This document shows positions 47,085-59,542 of a stretch of 64,000 nt of DNA, one piece after another. The stretch comes from Beta vulgaris subsp. vulgaris (taxonomy: Eukaryota; Streptophyta; Magnoliopsida; Caryophyllales; Amaranthaceae). Where the stretch lies: the NCBI RefSeq assembly GCF_026745355.1, contig NC_079202.1, forward strand, positions 4,472,173 to 4,536,172, written 5' to 3'. The notes beneath the pieces were generated by a model. The model made no database searches. It was not told the origin of the DNA and saw only the letters and a list, made by a program, of their open reading frames with translations. The position numbers and the translations under genes are program-made. The first letter of the stretch is position 1, and each line of letters opens with the position of its first letter.

Positions 47085-48689
47085 TGCCTACTTGTGGTCC
47101 CAAAAAATGTAGTCTTCCCATTATTTACCGCTACTTGGGCTCCTTCGCAAAGGAATTTAGCATTCTCTGTAATTCCTCTCCACACATTTGACATCCTAGG
47201 TTTGGGAGAAAACATGTCAATATCACAGCGACCTTTACAATACTTAGCCCGCAAGACCCGAGCCCAGAGAGCATTGGGCTCCACCAGAACACGCCACCCA
47301 AGCTTTGTCATGAATGCCGCATTAGCTTGTCTTGAAGACGGAATAGCTAAGCCCCCCTGACCTTGGGGTTTTTGAAGAGTTTCCCATGAAATAAGATGCA
47401 AGCCTTGTTTGTCATCGGAACCACCCCAAAGAAATTTACGCACTTTTTTATCAACGTCATCATACACGGTCCGGGGTAACTTCGCCGATTGCATTGAATA
47501 GTTTGCCATAGTGGTCAATGTGGATTTGGCAAGAGTGATACGACCCGCCAAGGATAAATATTTTGTCTTCCAACCCGCTAGCTTTCTGTCAATTTTCTCA
47601 CAAATATGCCCAAAAGTGGCTCGCGTCTCCCGACCTGTTATGGTAGGCATGCCAAGGTACATACCCAGGTCCGCTGTAGCTTCGATGCGCAAAGCCTCAG
47701 AAATGCTATGTTGATTGTCCACATTTACATTGTTAGAAAAGTACACCCGGGACTTCGGCAAACTGATTTTTTGGCCTGATGCATTATAGAACTTAGTGAG
47801 ACAATCATGGATAATATGGGCCTGCTCTTCACTAGCTTCTGCGAATAAGACAATATCGTCCGCAAAGAACAAATTAGACAACATAGTTCCATTGCGACTT
47901 GCGTAAATCGGTTTCCATTTTTTGTTTATAATGGCTTCTTCAATTGTTTGATACAATCTCTCCATGCACATCATAAATAAGTAAGGAGAGAGGGGGGTCC
48001 CCTTGACGAATCCCTCTACTAGGTGTGAAAGAATCAGTGGGTTCACCATTCCACAACACTTGAAAAGTAGGCGTAGAAACACATTCCATAATAACATTAA
48101 CCAAAAGAAGGGGAAGGTTCATTTGAAGTAACGTGTCTCGAATGAAAGACCAGCGAAGTCGATCATAAGCTTTCTCAAAATCTATTTTTATAGCCATATA
48201 GCCTTTTCCCCCCTGCTTACGTCGCATTGTATTCAGAACTTCTTGCATAATCACAATATTATCAGTGATCTGTCTTCCTGGAACAAAGCTTGCTTGGGTA
48301 TTAGAAATGAGACCTGGAAGAATTGGTTTCAGACGATTGACAATAACCTTGGTGATGATTTTATAAACAACATTACATAATCCAATGGGCCGAAATTGAG
48401 AAACCGTCTCCGGATGCTCTACCTTGGGTATTAGTGCAATGAAAGTTTCGTTAAGCCCCTGAGGGAGGCCCTTTCCTGACAGTGCTTCAAGCAATAACGA
48501 GTATACATTATTGGCAATCAGATCCCAATTCTTCTGATAAAATAAAGCTTGGAAACCATCTGGATCTAGAGCTTTCATTGGGTGCATTTGTGTGACCACC
48601 TCATCAATCTCTATTTTGGAATAAGGTTTAGAAAGGGCATCCCAATCTCGGCTTGATAATTCCGGGAAAACATCTTGCGGTACAGCCAA
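47081..48689 (-). pseudogene. LINE 1 reverse transcriptase
   Basis: FRPIGLCNVVYKIITKVIVN, ASFVPGRQITDNI, IKIDFEKAYDRLRW and GIRQGDP are the fingers/palm motifs of a non-LTR RT. The catalytic FADD is in NLFFADDIVLFAEAS. A frameshift directly after GIRQGDP (about 48000-48010) separates the two halves. Confidence 0.93.
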
Positions 48690-49124
48690 AAGGTCTCCCC
48701 CTCCTCGGTGAATAGAGAGGTGAAGAATTCCACAAAAAGATTTTTAACCAAACTTTTCTCATGAATCCAGTTACCATCACCATCCTTAATGGAGACTATA
48801 TTATTTCTCCATCGACAAATCAAAGTGCTCAAATGGAAAAAAGTCGTGTTTCTGTCACCATCACATAGCCAGTCGACCCTGGATTTTTGATACCACAAAG
48901 TTTCCTCCCTGTGAAGAATTTCATCTAGTTCAAGTCTCAACTTAGCCTCCAATTTGATAAGGCCTCTATCTTTTCGAGTAGTAAGAGCATATTGGACCCC
49001 TGCAATACGCGCAAGAAGATGGCGTTTATCCTCTAAGAATATTGCCGAAGACTTCTTTATTCCAGACCTTAAGATCCGTCGCCAGAGATGATAAAGCTAA
49101 CATGAGACCAAAATTCTTGCACCA

Positions 49125-50129
49125 TTAATCCTCTAAGAAAGATCTGAAAGATTCGTGCGACATCCACGTCGCTTGAAACTTAAAAGGCCTGGGAATACTC
49201 TGAAGTGGAATAAACCCATTAGGGGAAATGAGCAGGGGAGTATGATCAGATTGGATAGCCGGAAGGTGGCGAAGCTTAGCATTTTCAAACATTAAACCCC
49301 AAGGACCGTTGCAAAGGGCCCTGTCTAACCGAGCACTCTGACGAGTATCCGGAGTTAAGCCTCGAGCCCAAGTGTGAAGGGACCCTGAAAATTCAACTTC
49401 AATTAATTCTAATTCATCTATCCATGTATTAAAGGATTGAGAGCGCCGAGTGGTGTCATAGCAAGCACTACTTCTCTCAGATGGGTAGCGGGTCTCGTTG
49501 AAATCCCCTGCAAGGAGCCATGGCTCCTTCATATGGTGCGCAAATTCCCTTAGTTCAGTCTAGAGGTCTTGCCTCTTGGTCGGGTCCGTGTTCGCATATA
49601 TTGCAGTAAAGTACCAAGGAAACGAACGCACGCGAGTCACATTCATAGTAATAAACTGATCATGCTTTATGATGGGGTCAACAGTGACCTCTTCTTGACG
49701 CCAATAAACCCAAATTCCACCAGAAAAACCAACTGCATCGACTCTAGTGTGACCACTAAAACCAAAAACCCTAGCTAGTTTTTCCGCGTGGTCACCTCTC
49801 ATATGGGTCTCAACCAACACTACAATATTAAGCTTATTCCTTTTTAGAATTTCTTTTAACGCCGCCATAAAGGCACGACTTCTCGCCCCTTGAACATTCC
49901 AAATTAAACATGAAATAGGCAGGGTATTGTGAATGTTACCAGGTAGTCTATAAACCATATCCATTGGCAAGTGGTTTAGAGTACATACATAGGCTTGACT
50001 GAGCAAATTGACGAGCCGATTGATCTCATTGGGGACCGACATCATAGCTATCAGTTCCGGCATCGTTTCTGGCTCCTCCCAGGTCTGGAACACAATTTCC
50101 ACCTTGTGGATCAGGTGGTTTACCTCCAC
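49125..50129 (-). pseudogene. LINE 1 APE-type endonuclease
   Basis: ISCLIWNVQGARSRAF (N-terminal Asn), VVLVETHMRG (catalytic Glu) and FSGGIWVYW are in the first frame. LLAGDFNETRYPSE and AIQSDHTPLLI (Asp-His pair) follow in a second frame. All expected motifs are visible; one frameshift separates them near 49540. Confidence 0.9.
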
Positions 50130-51412
50130 TAACTACGGATTTTCGATCTGTCTGCCCACAAACAGTGTTTTCTCGGGAGGGAGGAGAAGAGATATGGCAT
50201 GAGGGGGATGCATGGAGAGGGGGAAGGTGGACTATTGGAGTAGGCATGGGGTTGGATTCAGCATGGTTGCGAGTGACCGAATTTTCACGAGGGGTGGCTG
50301 GTATGAGAGGAATAGAATTTTCCTTGCATAAGGTTGGCTTGCTAGGAACCCTGGATCGAGCTTGGATGGTCACATTAGTGTCTTTCACTCGGAAAATTTG
50401 TTTCCTTGTTGGTTTCGATTTCGAATTTTGCTTTACGGGTGGAATAATGGGCTTAATGGCAACAACAATCTTTTTCGGAGTTGAAATTTTATCCTTTCCT
50501 AAATTGAAGCCTACTAAGAAAGGCTCCTTGATAAGATTTGGGGCTTGAGAAGATTCTCCTAGATTCACGGTAGCGTACGAAGGTTTCTCCATAACATCCT
50601 CAACCACTTCCTCCAAGATAGGAAGGTCATTATTATCACCTTCTAAAACTGAGAAACGTGACCCGTCTCCTCTAATTTCGCTGGTCAGACCAATCTGCGA
50701 GCGCGGGGACGAACTATTCAAATTTTGAATTGTTTTACTAACAGACTTCGCCGGAGGGGAAACTGGGGGGTGGTTCAGCCACCACAGTCCGGCCCCCTGC
50801 TCCGTCTTTCACTTCGATCGTGGGAGGCCTTTTCCGAACGGGTTTACGAACCATCATCCAATCTCCAAAATCTTGCTCGAGTTCTGGACGTGCCTTGGGT
50901 TGAGCTTCAACAGGTTGAGCATTATTTGGGATAGCAGCTTGGTCCATGTTAGCCTCCGCGTTAAGGCGAGAAGGGCACTCATGAGCAGAGTGACCCCAAC
51001 ATCCGCAATTGAAACAAATAAGTTGAAGGCCCTCATACTGGACCTTCCAGATTCGTACCTTAAGCCAAAATTTGGAGAGTAGAGGTTTGGTTAGATCAAT
51101 CTCAACGCTGAGTCGCGTGAACTGGCCTTTTTCAACATTTGAAGTGGTCTTGTCAATCCTAAGGACTTTACCAATCTTTGAGCCAATTTTGTGCAAGAAG
51201 TTGCCATCAAAGTATTCAACTGAGAGGTTCGGAATACGGACCCAAGCAGTGAGCACCTTAATGGGGGCTTCATCTGGAATGAAGTTGGGAACCCACTTCC
51301 TAATAGTGAGATAATTATCTTCAATCATCCATGGGCCTTGAGTGAGCACATGGTGATAGTCATCCTGGTTTGTGAACCGAGCAATATAGAATTTGCATCC
51401 TATATCCGTCAT
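50026..51412 (-). pseudogene. LINE 1 ORF1 (DUF4283 and CCHC knuckle)
   Basis: KFYIARFTNQDDYHHVLTQG, WMIEDNYLTIRKW and AWVRIPNLSVEYFD are the DUF4283 nucleic-acid-binding fold. CFNCGCWGHSAHEC is the CCHC zinc knuckle. The usual first 40-50 residues are missing. After a stop at 50738 a second frame (50721-50026) continues as a Ser/Pro-rich tail and overlaps the start of ORF2. Confidence 0.88.
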
Positions 51413-51420
51413 GTAGAGTA

Positions 51421-51613
51421 ATTAGTCAAAATTAGCCAAAAACTTAATTTATTAAGCTGTGAGGTAGATAAGTGAATATTTAATATAGTAATTGAAACCA
51501 CCAATTTGTTATCAATGCAAGTAAAATTTATTTTATAATTATTCTTCGTTGTACAATGTATATCTTTGAATTAGCGTGCTTAGTGGCAAATCCGAAAATG
51601 CCTATTAGTGTTG
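51421..51613. other. Short host flank between LINE 1 and LINE 2 insertion
   Basis: AT-rich sequence with no feature, ending at the left copy of the LINE 2 target duplication. Confidence 0.4.
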
Positions 51614-51629
51614 CCATTACCTGTGATAT
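51614..51629. repeat. Target-site duplication of LINE 2, left copy
   Basis: CCATTACCTGTGATAT is identical to 60813-60828, with differing neighbouring bases on both sides. It bounds LINE 2 plus the elements nested in its tail, although it is 2 kb from the LINE body. Confidence 0.85.
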
Positions 51630-52139
51630 ATATTTTTTTCGTTTTTTCACCATATACCCCTGACAATTTTTTTTTGCACCATATACCCAGGGGCGGATTC
51701 AGGATTTCGAATTTGGTGGGGCATCAAATTACAAAAGAAAAATAATAATATCATATTTTAAAACAATGCAACACTTTAATTTCACAATCTTAATAAGTAA
51801 TATTAAGTATTCAATACTATCTCCATTTTTTGGTATATTTAACATATTGACTTTCACATTCATCAACAGATGCAACTTTTATTTCAATTTGTTACTATAG
51901 TTTATAAGAAGCTGATATAAATTTATTTAATGTAAACAGAAATGAAAATAAAATTTTAAATAGTAAAATTTATTTTTAAGTATTTGTAAATAAATCTTGG
52001 TCATAATTAATATATTTAAATAATGTCGAAAATCAAATTGTTGCATTTATTTGTAAATTAAAGAAAAAGTAATTTTATATCACAAACAAAAAAATGGTTA
52101 AAATTAGAGCTAGAATTCAGGGAGATGGATACTATTTAA

Positions 52140-52408
52140 ATATGAAATGAAGATCCAAAATGGAGGAGAAAAAAATGCTAAAACAAAGAAGAGAAAGATT
52201 AAGAAGTAAAAAAGAAAAAGGAAAACAAAACTAAGAAAAAAAGAAAAGAAGAAAAGAAGAAAGCAGAAGATTATATGAAGTGAAGATCTAAAATGGAGAA
52301 GAAAAAAAAAAGCTAAAATAGAGAAGAGAAAGATTAAGAAGTACAAAAGAAAAAGAAAAACAAAACTAAGAAAAAAAGGAAAGAAGAAAAAAAGAAAGCA
52401 GAAGATGC
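52140..52408. repeat. Direct duplication of a 134-bp purine-rich unit
   Basis: The unit starting at 52140 (TATGAAATGAAGATCCAAAA) recurs at about 52274 (TATGAAGTGAAGATCTAAAA), and both end AAAGCAGAAGAT. It lies inside the hAT element. Confidence 0.85.
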
Positions 52409-52482
52409 GTGTAGGGGGAGTCGAACCCGCGGACCACAACAACATCAATACATGTTACTAAGAGAACCACTGGAGCAAGTTG
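52407..52482 (-). other. tRNA-like sequence inside the hAT element
   Basis: The minus strand reads TTGCTCCAGTGGTTCTCTTA (A-box-like) and, about 40 bp on, GCGGGTTCGACTCCCCC, a perfect T-arm/B box. The acceptor and anticodon arms do not pair as in a normal tRNA, so this is a tRNA-derived relic and not a tRNA gene. Confidence 0.55.
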
Positions 52483-53079
52483 AATTATATGCAATTATTA
52501 CACGCGTTTTAGTTTTAACCTATTGTAAAAATCTGCTTGACATTAAAGTAAAAAGAATTCGATTTTTTTTGGTGGGGCACGTGCCACCCAGGACCCTTAA
52601 TAGGTCCGCCCCTGCATATACCCTTTTAAGTTTCCAAATTCACCATATACCCTTCACTTTTAAAAAAAACACCCTCTTACCCTTAATGACTAACGACTTT
52701 AATGTCCATTAGTCATTAACTCCTAATCCCCTCCTAACTCAAGTTAACTAACCTAAACCCTAACCTCCTCTAGCCTAATTAATCCTAAACCCAATCCTAA
52801 TCTAGTAATCTCCCCTCTAACCCTAAACCTACCTAACCACCCACTCACCACCCCTCCCCCACCCCACCCCTTCCTCCACCCCAGCCGCAACTTCCTTCCC
52901 TTTCCCCGGCAACCCCACCTCCTCCATTTTCCCCGGCAACCCCACACCCTGAACCCTCCCCCACACCATAGCAAGTCGAAGGAGAAAACATAGACCGGTG
53001 ACCCCCTCCCACATCCCCCTCCTTCGAAAAACAAAGATCGTGTGCGTTTTTCTGGCAAAATAGAGAGAATCCGGTGGGG

Positions 53080-53345
53080 TGGGGTCCGAAGAAACAGAGG
53101 AAATATTCCGATGGGGTTGGGGTGCGAAATCAGTGGTAATGTGGGGTGGGGTGTGAGAATCTAGTTAGGTTGGGGGTAGGGGCCAGGTGCGAAAATCCGG
53201 TGGGGTGCAAAAATTCAGTCAGGGGTACTGGGGATGGGTGCGAAAAATCCAGTCATGGGTGGGGGTGGGGTTCAAGTGCGAAAATCCGATGAGGTGGGTG
53301 CGAAAATCCGATCAGGGGTGGGGGTCAGGTGGTGGTGGGTCAGGT
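53080..53345. repeat. G-rich imperfect minisatellite
   Basis: Variants of GTGCGAAAATCCGGTGGGGT recur about seven times with spacing of roughly 25-45 bp. It is in the interior of the Mutator-like element. Confidence 0.65.
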
Positions 53346-53984
53346 GGTGGTGCTGGTTAGGGTTATGGTGAGGGGGGCGGTGGTGGGCTGTGGGCTAGGG
53401 ATAGGGTGGTGGGTTGTGGGCTGCGGATGGAGGTGGGTAGGGGCTAGTGGGCTTTTAGGGTTAGGTTTTTTGGTTAGTTAGTTTTAGGGTTGAGGGTTAG
53501 TGTTAGGGTTTAGGGTAGTTAATTAGGATTAGGAGTGGATTAGGGCCTAATGACTAACGAAAGTCTAACACCGTTAGTCAAAAGGGTAAGTTGATGTATT
53601 TTTCGAAAATTAAAGGGTATATGATGAAATTGGAAAGTTGAAAGGGTATACGGTGCAAAAAAAATTTGTCAGGGGTATATGGTGAAAAAGCCGTATTTTT
53701 TTTTTTTTGATAATTGGTTTTCACATTTCATTAAAATTCAAGAGAGGGAAGTTTTAACTCAAAGCAAGGTAACCCCATCATTAGGGGAACTTTTGTAGTG
53801 CATAGCACACCCTGAAAATCCACCCTCTCCATCAAAGTACAACTAAAATACAATCCATACAGTGAAACCGAAAGAAAAAAGAGAAGGCTACATGCAGCTT
53901 CTCAACAGTACATAAAGGTCCAGCAGACTCACCCCATTACTATTACATAATCAAGTGTGTAAAGAGTGAAATGGAAAAACATTG

Positions 53985-54400
53985 CAGCCTACATCCAAGC
54001 AACAAAATTGCAGGGTCTATGAATTCCTTGTTTCACCAAGGCATCGGCAATAATATTGGATTCCTGACCTTTATGAACGATGGAAATGTTCAACCATTTC
54101 TTTAAGGCATTACGGATGAAGTTGAGAGCAAACTTCAGGTTCCATGGGCCTCCATTTTCAGCATTGTACCAAAAGACTGCATCATGAGAGCCCGATTTGA
54201 TGATCACATGAAGTTGGCGAATCGAATCATTTTGAATGGTTATGCTTATTGCTCGATGAATAGCCCAAATTTCAGTATTATTGGTTTCTATATGAGTAAT
54301 AGGGCAAGAGAAGAGACACTTGAATTCTCCCTAGTTTCTAAGAACACCACCAACTGCCGAACGAGAGAGGTGCGAGATAACTGAGGTATCAACATTCCAA
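53985..54400 (-). pseudogene. LINE 2 RNase H domain
   Basis: SVNWNVDTSV (first catalytic Asp) and AVGGVLRN lie immediately after the hAT insertion. NNTEIWAIHRAI-like sequence, SIVHKGQESNIIADALVKQG and the C-terminus follow. A frameshift or stop occurs near 54325. Confidence 0.75.
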
Positions 54401-54416
54401 TTGACTGAGAGTGAGG

Positions 54417-55026
54417 TAGACCTGGCAAAGCTGGTCCTGATCCGAAAATCTGATATGAGATATCCGATCTGTGGTCTGAACCTTGGTCCGAATCCGAAAT
54501 GATTCGGCCTGGTCGGAAATAATCTTGATCCGAAATCCAAATGATCCGATATGATCTTGCTCGATCCAAAATCAATCCGATTTAAAGGTAACCCGATCTC
54601 AAAGCAATAAGAAACTATTGGCTTCCATTAGGTTTTGATTTTTAAGTACCCGAAATTGACCTGTTTTAAAAAAACGATTATCACAAGTACTCTTTGGCAC
54701 AAGTTTTGACTATGCAAATTAGTTATGTATACCTTTAGAAAGCACGAAGAGTGGCAGTTTCATATATACATAACAAAAGCTCATAGTCAAAGAAACCATG
54801 AGACCAAATGAGTAACAACTCCATACATAATAAAGGTGAGACAATCCACCATCCGATCCACAACCGTCCGATCCGAAAAGCACCCCAATCCGATGACAAT
54901 CCGAAACATAATCTGAATTTTGGTCCGCTCCAAAATGGTCCGATCTGAATATAACTTGTTCCGAGAACGTTCGATCTGAATTGATCCGGTCCGAATCCGA
55001 TCCGATTGGTCCATCTGACAGGTCTA
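54417..55026. mobile_element. hAT non-autonomous element in LINE 2
   Basis: TAGACCTGGCAAAG on the left and TAGACCTGTCAG (reverse complement) on the right are inverted ends. Perfect 8-bp duplications GAGTGAGG flank it at 54409-54416 and 55027-55034. The 610-bp interior is packed with GATCCGATCC/GGTCCGAATC-type words in both orientations. The reading frames over it come from this low-complexity sequence. Confidence 0.9.
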
Positions 55027-55186
55027 GAGTGAGGAGGATGCGATCTATATGGGATCTTTGCTGCGCTTTTGGGTCGAGTTACTTTGGGCTGCTTGTCCCC
55101 CCCATTTAAAGCATGATGGATTGCGGAGAACATCATCAATGGAGTAGGTAAAAGGGTCAGACAACCCTTGATCCACCAACATAATG

Positions 55187-55600
55187 TTAGTAGAACAAGC
55201 TATTGGAGTTGAGGAAGATCACATGTATCATTCTCAAACACTCTTGAGTTTCTCTCCCTCCATAATGTCCACAAAATAATGAAGAAACTGGCTCGCCAAA
55301 CCTTTTCAAAGAAAGGTCCATAATATGGAGATAGCCATTGAGAGTATGCATCAGCAATGGAGCTAGGAACAACCCAAAAAGACCCTCGTAAGTCCTTCCA
55401 CCAAGACCAAAGTGACCATGTCATATGACAGTGAAGGAAGAGATGAGAATAATGTTCGTGGACCGAGTCGCAAATAGTACAACTCGCCGCATCCAAATTC
55501 CATCGATGGCTTCATGGGGGAAAAAGATGAGCCTTTTGGTAATTCAAGGCAAAATGATTTGGTGAATATACCCTCGAATGATGATGCTTCCATATATACT
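55187..55600 (-). pseudogene. LINE 2 zf-RVT domain
   Basis: CTICDSVHEHYSHLFLHCHM is the Cys/Cys-His-His-Cys pattern of zf-RVT, followed by SLWSWW and FFIILWTLWRERNSRVF. A frameshift separates it from the upstream part near 55500. Confidence 0.85.
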
Positions 55601-55839
55601 GGTCTTTACCATCCAGAGAAGGACAAACATTGCTAAGAAATTCCATGAGAAATTTCTTTTTCACATTATCTTGCGGACGTAACTCACGAGCCCACAGAAA
55701 AATCCACTACCATCGGTAGCCGTCCCAAAATCCAAGAGAACCAACCAAGGCCAATTTGTTTATTGCAATGGAAAAAAGTCGAGGAAATTTTACCTTCAAT
55801 GGCTGACTATTAATCCACAAATCGTGCGAAAAGAACGTA

Positions 55840-57180
55840 TCAAGTCCATCTCCCATATTTTTTTGCAAACCTGGTTTGACGATTGACCAGGCTCTCAAAT
55901 TGTTTTAGAACTGACGGGCAGATGCCCTGCTGTGGGCCACTGAAATTCGAGACTTTTAAATCCAAAACTGAAAATGAGGAGGGATGCTTATAGTTTGATT
56001 GGATTACGATCATCCATAAAGCTTGAGGTTCATTAAAGAAACTCCAGATCCATTTAAATAGAAGAGCCACATTTCTATTCAAGAGGCTACCAACACTCAA
56101 CCCACCCAAAGCTTTTGGTAATTCCACAATCTCCCTACGCAAAAGAGGTAGGGATTTGCGAACATTGCTTCCACTCCACAGAAAGTCACGTTGAATTTCT
56201 GGGATCTTGTCAATTATCCCTTTAGGAATGGGGAAAATTGACATAAAATATAATGGAAGATTGGCAAGTGAAACTTTAGTCAAAGTCAAATGCCCCACGA
56301 TTGAAAGCAATTTTCCCTTATAAGAGGTCAATTTTTTCTCCATTTGATCCAAGATTGGCTTCCAAGAGTGGTGATGATTGAGACAACCACCAATAGGAAT
56401 ACCGAAATAAGTAAATGGAAAATTCCCAACTTTGCAAAGTAGGGATCTAGCAAAATCCTGTAACGAAGCAACATCTAGGTTAATACCAAGATTACTGCCT
56501 TTATGAAAATTTACCTGTAGGCCCGATGCAAATTGAAATAGTATGAGCATCTTCTTGATGTTAACAAGGAACTCAAGACGAGGGGGAGAGAACATAATAG
56601 TATCATCAGCGTATTGTAGATGAGTGATGCAAGGCCCATCCCGATAAACTTCCACTCCTTCCCATAGTCCTAACTGATCAGCTTTTTGGATTAAAAGGTT
56701 GAGCAGCTCAACAACAATGTCAAATAAAAAGGGGGAAAGGGATCCCGCTGTCTAATCCCCCTTTGCAGCTTAGGGGGGGGGGGGTAGGGCATTCATTGAT
56801 GAGGATGGAGGCGGAAGCCGAATTAACACACGAGTTTATCCATGAGCGCCATTGTTTCGGGAACCCCATTTGGACTAGCACCCAATATAAATAAGACCAA
56901 GAAAAGCTGTCGAATGCTTTATGGAAGTCAAGTTTGAGTAAAACTGCTTTTTGCTTTCTTCTTTTACAAGAGTGAACAATTTCGCAGACAATCATGGCAC
57001 CATCCAATATTTTCCTCCCTTTGATGAAGAAAGATTGGAGTGGGCCAACAAGAGAATTCATTACCTTTTGGATCCTGTGAGCAAGAAGCTTTACTATTAT
57101 TTTATATAGGCATCCCACCATATATACTAATGGGCCTATAATCCTTGAAACATTGAGGATTTTCGATTTTCGCAATTAGG
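55840..57180 (-). pseudogene. LINE 2 reverse transcriptase
   Basis: RIIGPLVYMVGCLYKIIVKL, FFIKGRKILDGAMIVCE and LLKLDFHKAFDSFSW precede the catalytic LQYADDTIMFSPP at about 56620. SLANLPLYFMSIFPIPKGI and DFLWSG follow. Frameshifts lie near 56660-56770, where the G run of 12 (on +, 56775-56786) is a likely slippage site. Confidence 0.9.
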
Positions 57181-57939
57181 GCGATGAATGCACTATTACA
57201 CCCCAAGGGATGATGGCCCAACCACCAAAAATCTGTAACCACCTAAAAAATATCCTCTTTAATGATGGACCAAGCTTCCTTTACAAATCTCAAATTAAAT
57301 CCTTAGGCCCCGGGGCCTTGTTGCTATTACATGAAGATACTACCTCCTAAATTTCATCATCCCCAAGTGGCTTAACAAGCATCTGAGATTGCTCATGGGA
57401 TAAGGCTTTGAAATCAAGGCCCTCGAAGTAAGGTCTCTAGAAGAACTCCTCGTGAAAGATGGATTTAAAATAATTAGCAACTTCTTTTCTTATGAGGGAA
57501 GGGTCTTCGATAACCACATCACCAACATTGAGAGAAATGATTTAATTTTGGTGTCTTCTAATAGAGGCCACCGCGAGAAAGTATTTAGTATTGCGATCTT
57601 CCTCTTTCAACCAATGGATTCTCGAATTTTGAGCCTAGAATGTTTCCTTTCTTTTAAGCGATCCCCACAAATGCAGTTGATAAGAGGCCCTATCTCGAAT
57701 TTAATGCTCTAACAATTGTCGCTGGTTAGTAATTTCATCCAATTTGGCAATATGATCCTCTAACCCTACAATCTTATCTTCAATAACAAAAACGAAGAAT
57801 TCCAATTTGAGGTCCTGCTTTACAACTTTTAGTTTCAGATGAGGCAGTTGCTCTCTATTCCTATCCCATGCTTCTTCAACAATCTTTAAACATTTCGGGT
57901 GCGATAGCGAGCAGTTTTGAAATCTGAAGGGGGGGAGGG

Positions 57940-58500
57940 CCCTAATTTATTTGCCATGGTGGTGATTAGTAGAGGACAGTGATCGAATACATTTCTTTTT
58001 AGCAAAGAAAATTTAATGGCAGGAAAGGCTGTAATCCACTCGGAATTAACCAGTAGGCGATCTAATTTACTTTTCGACTTCTCTACATGCCATGTAAACT
58101 TTTCATTTTCAACATCAATTTTCAGAAGATGAGCATCCTAAAAGAATGATTTAAAGTCCTCTAACGATGAGACATACATATGTTGGCTGCCCCTTTCACT
58201 TTCTTGAAGCACTTCATTGAAATCGCTGGCTAGCAAGCAAGGTAATTGAGACTCCCTCCAAAAAGAGAGTAATTCATTCCAAACAACCCGTCGCTCCTCA
58301 ACATTGCATGGAATGTATACGTTAATGAGAGCACGTTTGAACGGGGGAGATATAATTGACCTACATAGAGCAAGCCAATGTTTTCAATGCGACACGATTC
58401 TAAGGTGAAGAGTTTGGAGTTCCACATACTCAGAATTCCTCCTGAGTTCCCCGTAGAAGGACTTAGACGCTATTCCACACCTGGATGACCCTAGATGGAT
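57940..58500 (-). pseudogene. LINE 2 APE-type endonuclease (C-terminal part)
   Basis: SDFNEVLQESERGSQHMY (the GDFNE motif with Gly lost), FTWHVEKSKSKLDRLLVN and VFDHCPLLIT (Asp-His) are visible on the minus strand across more than one frame. The N-terminal half upstream is decayed. Confidence 0.75.
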
Positions 58501-59542
58501 TTGATGAATTTTGGTTCACATATTTCATATTTTGTTTCCTGAATGAAAACTACCTGCAAATTGTGACATTTTATGAATTTGCGAATGTTATTCACTTGGG
58601 CTTTACTCCAAGCTCACAAATGTTCCAAGTTAGAGCATTCATTGTCAACAATATTAGTTATGGAATGGATAACAACAGTTAGGGATGACCAACCCAGTCC
58701 CTTTGCTATTGAGAAAGAACAATCTCAATTCTTTATTATAATTCTTCAATCGAGCCCGAGAAAACCATTCCAATTCTTCCAGCAAATTCAATGATTTTTT
58801 AGGGGAGATTTGGAATTGTTGGAGATTATCATGATGGTGACGCATAGATGGGTGAGATTTGCCAAGATTTGAGGTTGATTGTTTTTGGCGAGCTTTCTTC
58901 TTTTGGAGCTTAATCAACCTTGTTTCTTCCTGAATCAATGTTGCTGAAAGGGGAATAGAGTCCTCAAATTCGGGGGGATAAAATGGACCTGACGAGGAGG
59001 TACAAGAGGATATTGGCCCTTTGGTTCGGAGTAGTGGCTCAAATATGTTGTTGAGTTGGATTTGACCAGAGGGGGAGGGTGAATTTTGTTTGGATAATTA
59101 GGGGGAAGGAATTGGAGTAGGGACAGACCAAGGAAAAATGGACTTGGTATAAGGTTGGACCTGCAGCGAGCTAGCCAAATTTTGTGAGGGGGGTTTTAAA
59201 TTTGAGCCCAACGGAAAATTCTCATTGGTTAGGTTTAGTCGCACGTGATCATTAGAATTAGGTGGGGCAGGGGAGTTTGAGGTGGGAGAATGATTGAATA
59301 ATTGATTGTTGTCATTGTCATCATTATTGAGGTGAAGTGAATTCCCATTGGAAGGAGAGGAGACAAGATTTGGGAATTGTTAGTTTTGCAGGCTAGACTT
59401 ATCTTTTGGATTCTTAAAACCTTCATTATTAATGAGGGGCCCAGTAGAGTAAATTCGGCTACTGTCAGGGGTTAGAATTGGAATAGGTTTTTTAGCGACT
59501 GGTATTCCAGGGGCCCTATTTTTCAAAGATGAATACTATGAA

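Larger units (their letters stand above)
45658..51420 (-). mobile_element. LINE 1: L1-type plant LINE with DUF4283 ORF1, 5'-truncated
   Basis: In minus orientation it contains ORF1 (DUF4283, zinc knuckle), then ORF2 with APE endonuclease, reverse transcriptase, zf-RVT and an RNase H domain, and ends in a (TA)n-rich tail at 45658-45685. ORF1 begins mid-DUF4283 at 51412, so the copy is 5'-truncated. Frameshifts occur in ORF1 (about 50730), the endonuclease (about 49545), RT (about 48050) and RNase H (about 46080). No clear target duplication was found. Confidence 0.9.
51688..52614. mobile_element. hAT non-autonomous element (CAGGGGCGGA ends)
   Basis: CAGGGGCGGATTCAGG on the left and CAGGGGCGGACCTATT (reverse complement) on the right, with perfect 8-bp duplications CATATACC at 51680-51687 and 52615-52622, define a 927-bp hAT element. 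GGTGGGGCA is a further shared subterminal word. The interior contains an A-rich tandem duplication and a tRNA-like sequence. No transposase. Confidence 0.93.
51640..53693. mobile_element. Mutator-like (MULE) non-autonomous element in LINE 2 poly(A) tail
   Basis: Inverted terminal arms exceed 100 bp: TTTTTTCACCATATACCCC and its inverse, then TTTTTTTGCACCATATACCC, then TTAGTCATTA in both. 9-bp duplications TATTTTTTT lie at 51631-51639 and 53694-53702, the size expected for Mutator. A hAT element (51688-52614) is inserted in the left arm; without it the element is about 1.1 kb. The interior is C-rich then G-rich with telomere-like CCCTAA words and no transposase. Confidence 0.8.

Noticed and set aside
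52110..52448. 112-codon Phe/Leu-rich minus-strand frame resembling a membrane protein
   Set aside because: It is the complement of a purine-rich tandem duplication inside a hAT element.
52407..52482. A functional tRNA gene
   Set aside because: The T-arm is good, but acceptor and anticodon stems do not form and it is inside a transposon.
52740..52850. Interstitial telomere array
   Set aside because: CCCTAA/TAAACCC-like words are present but not in tandem register; they are part of the Mutator-like interior.
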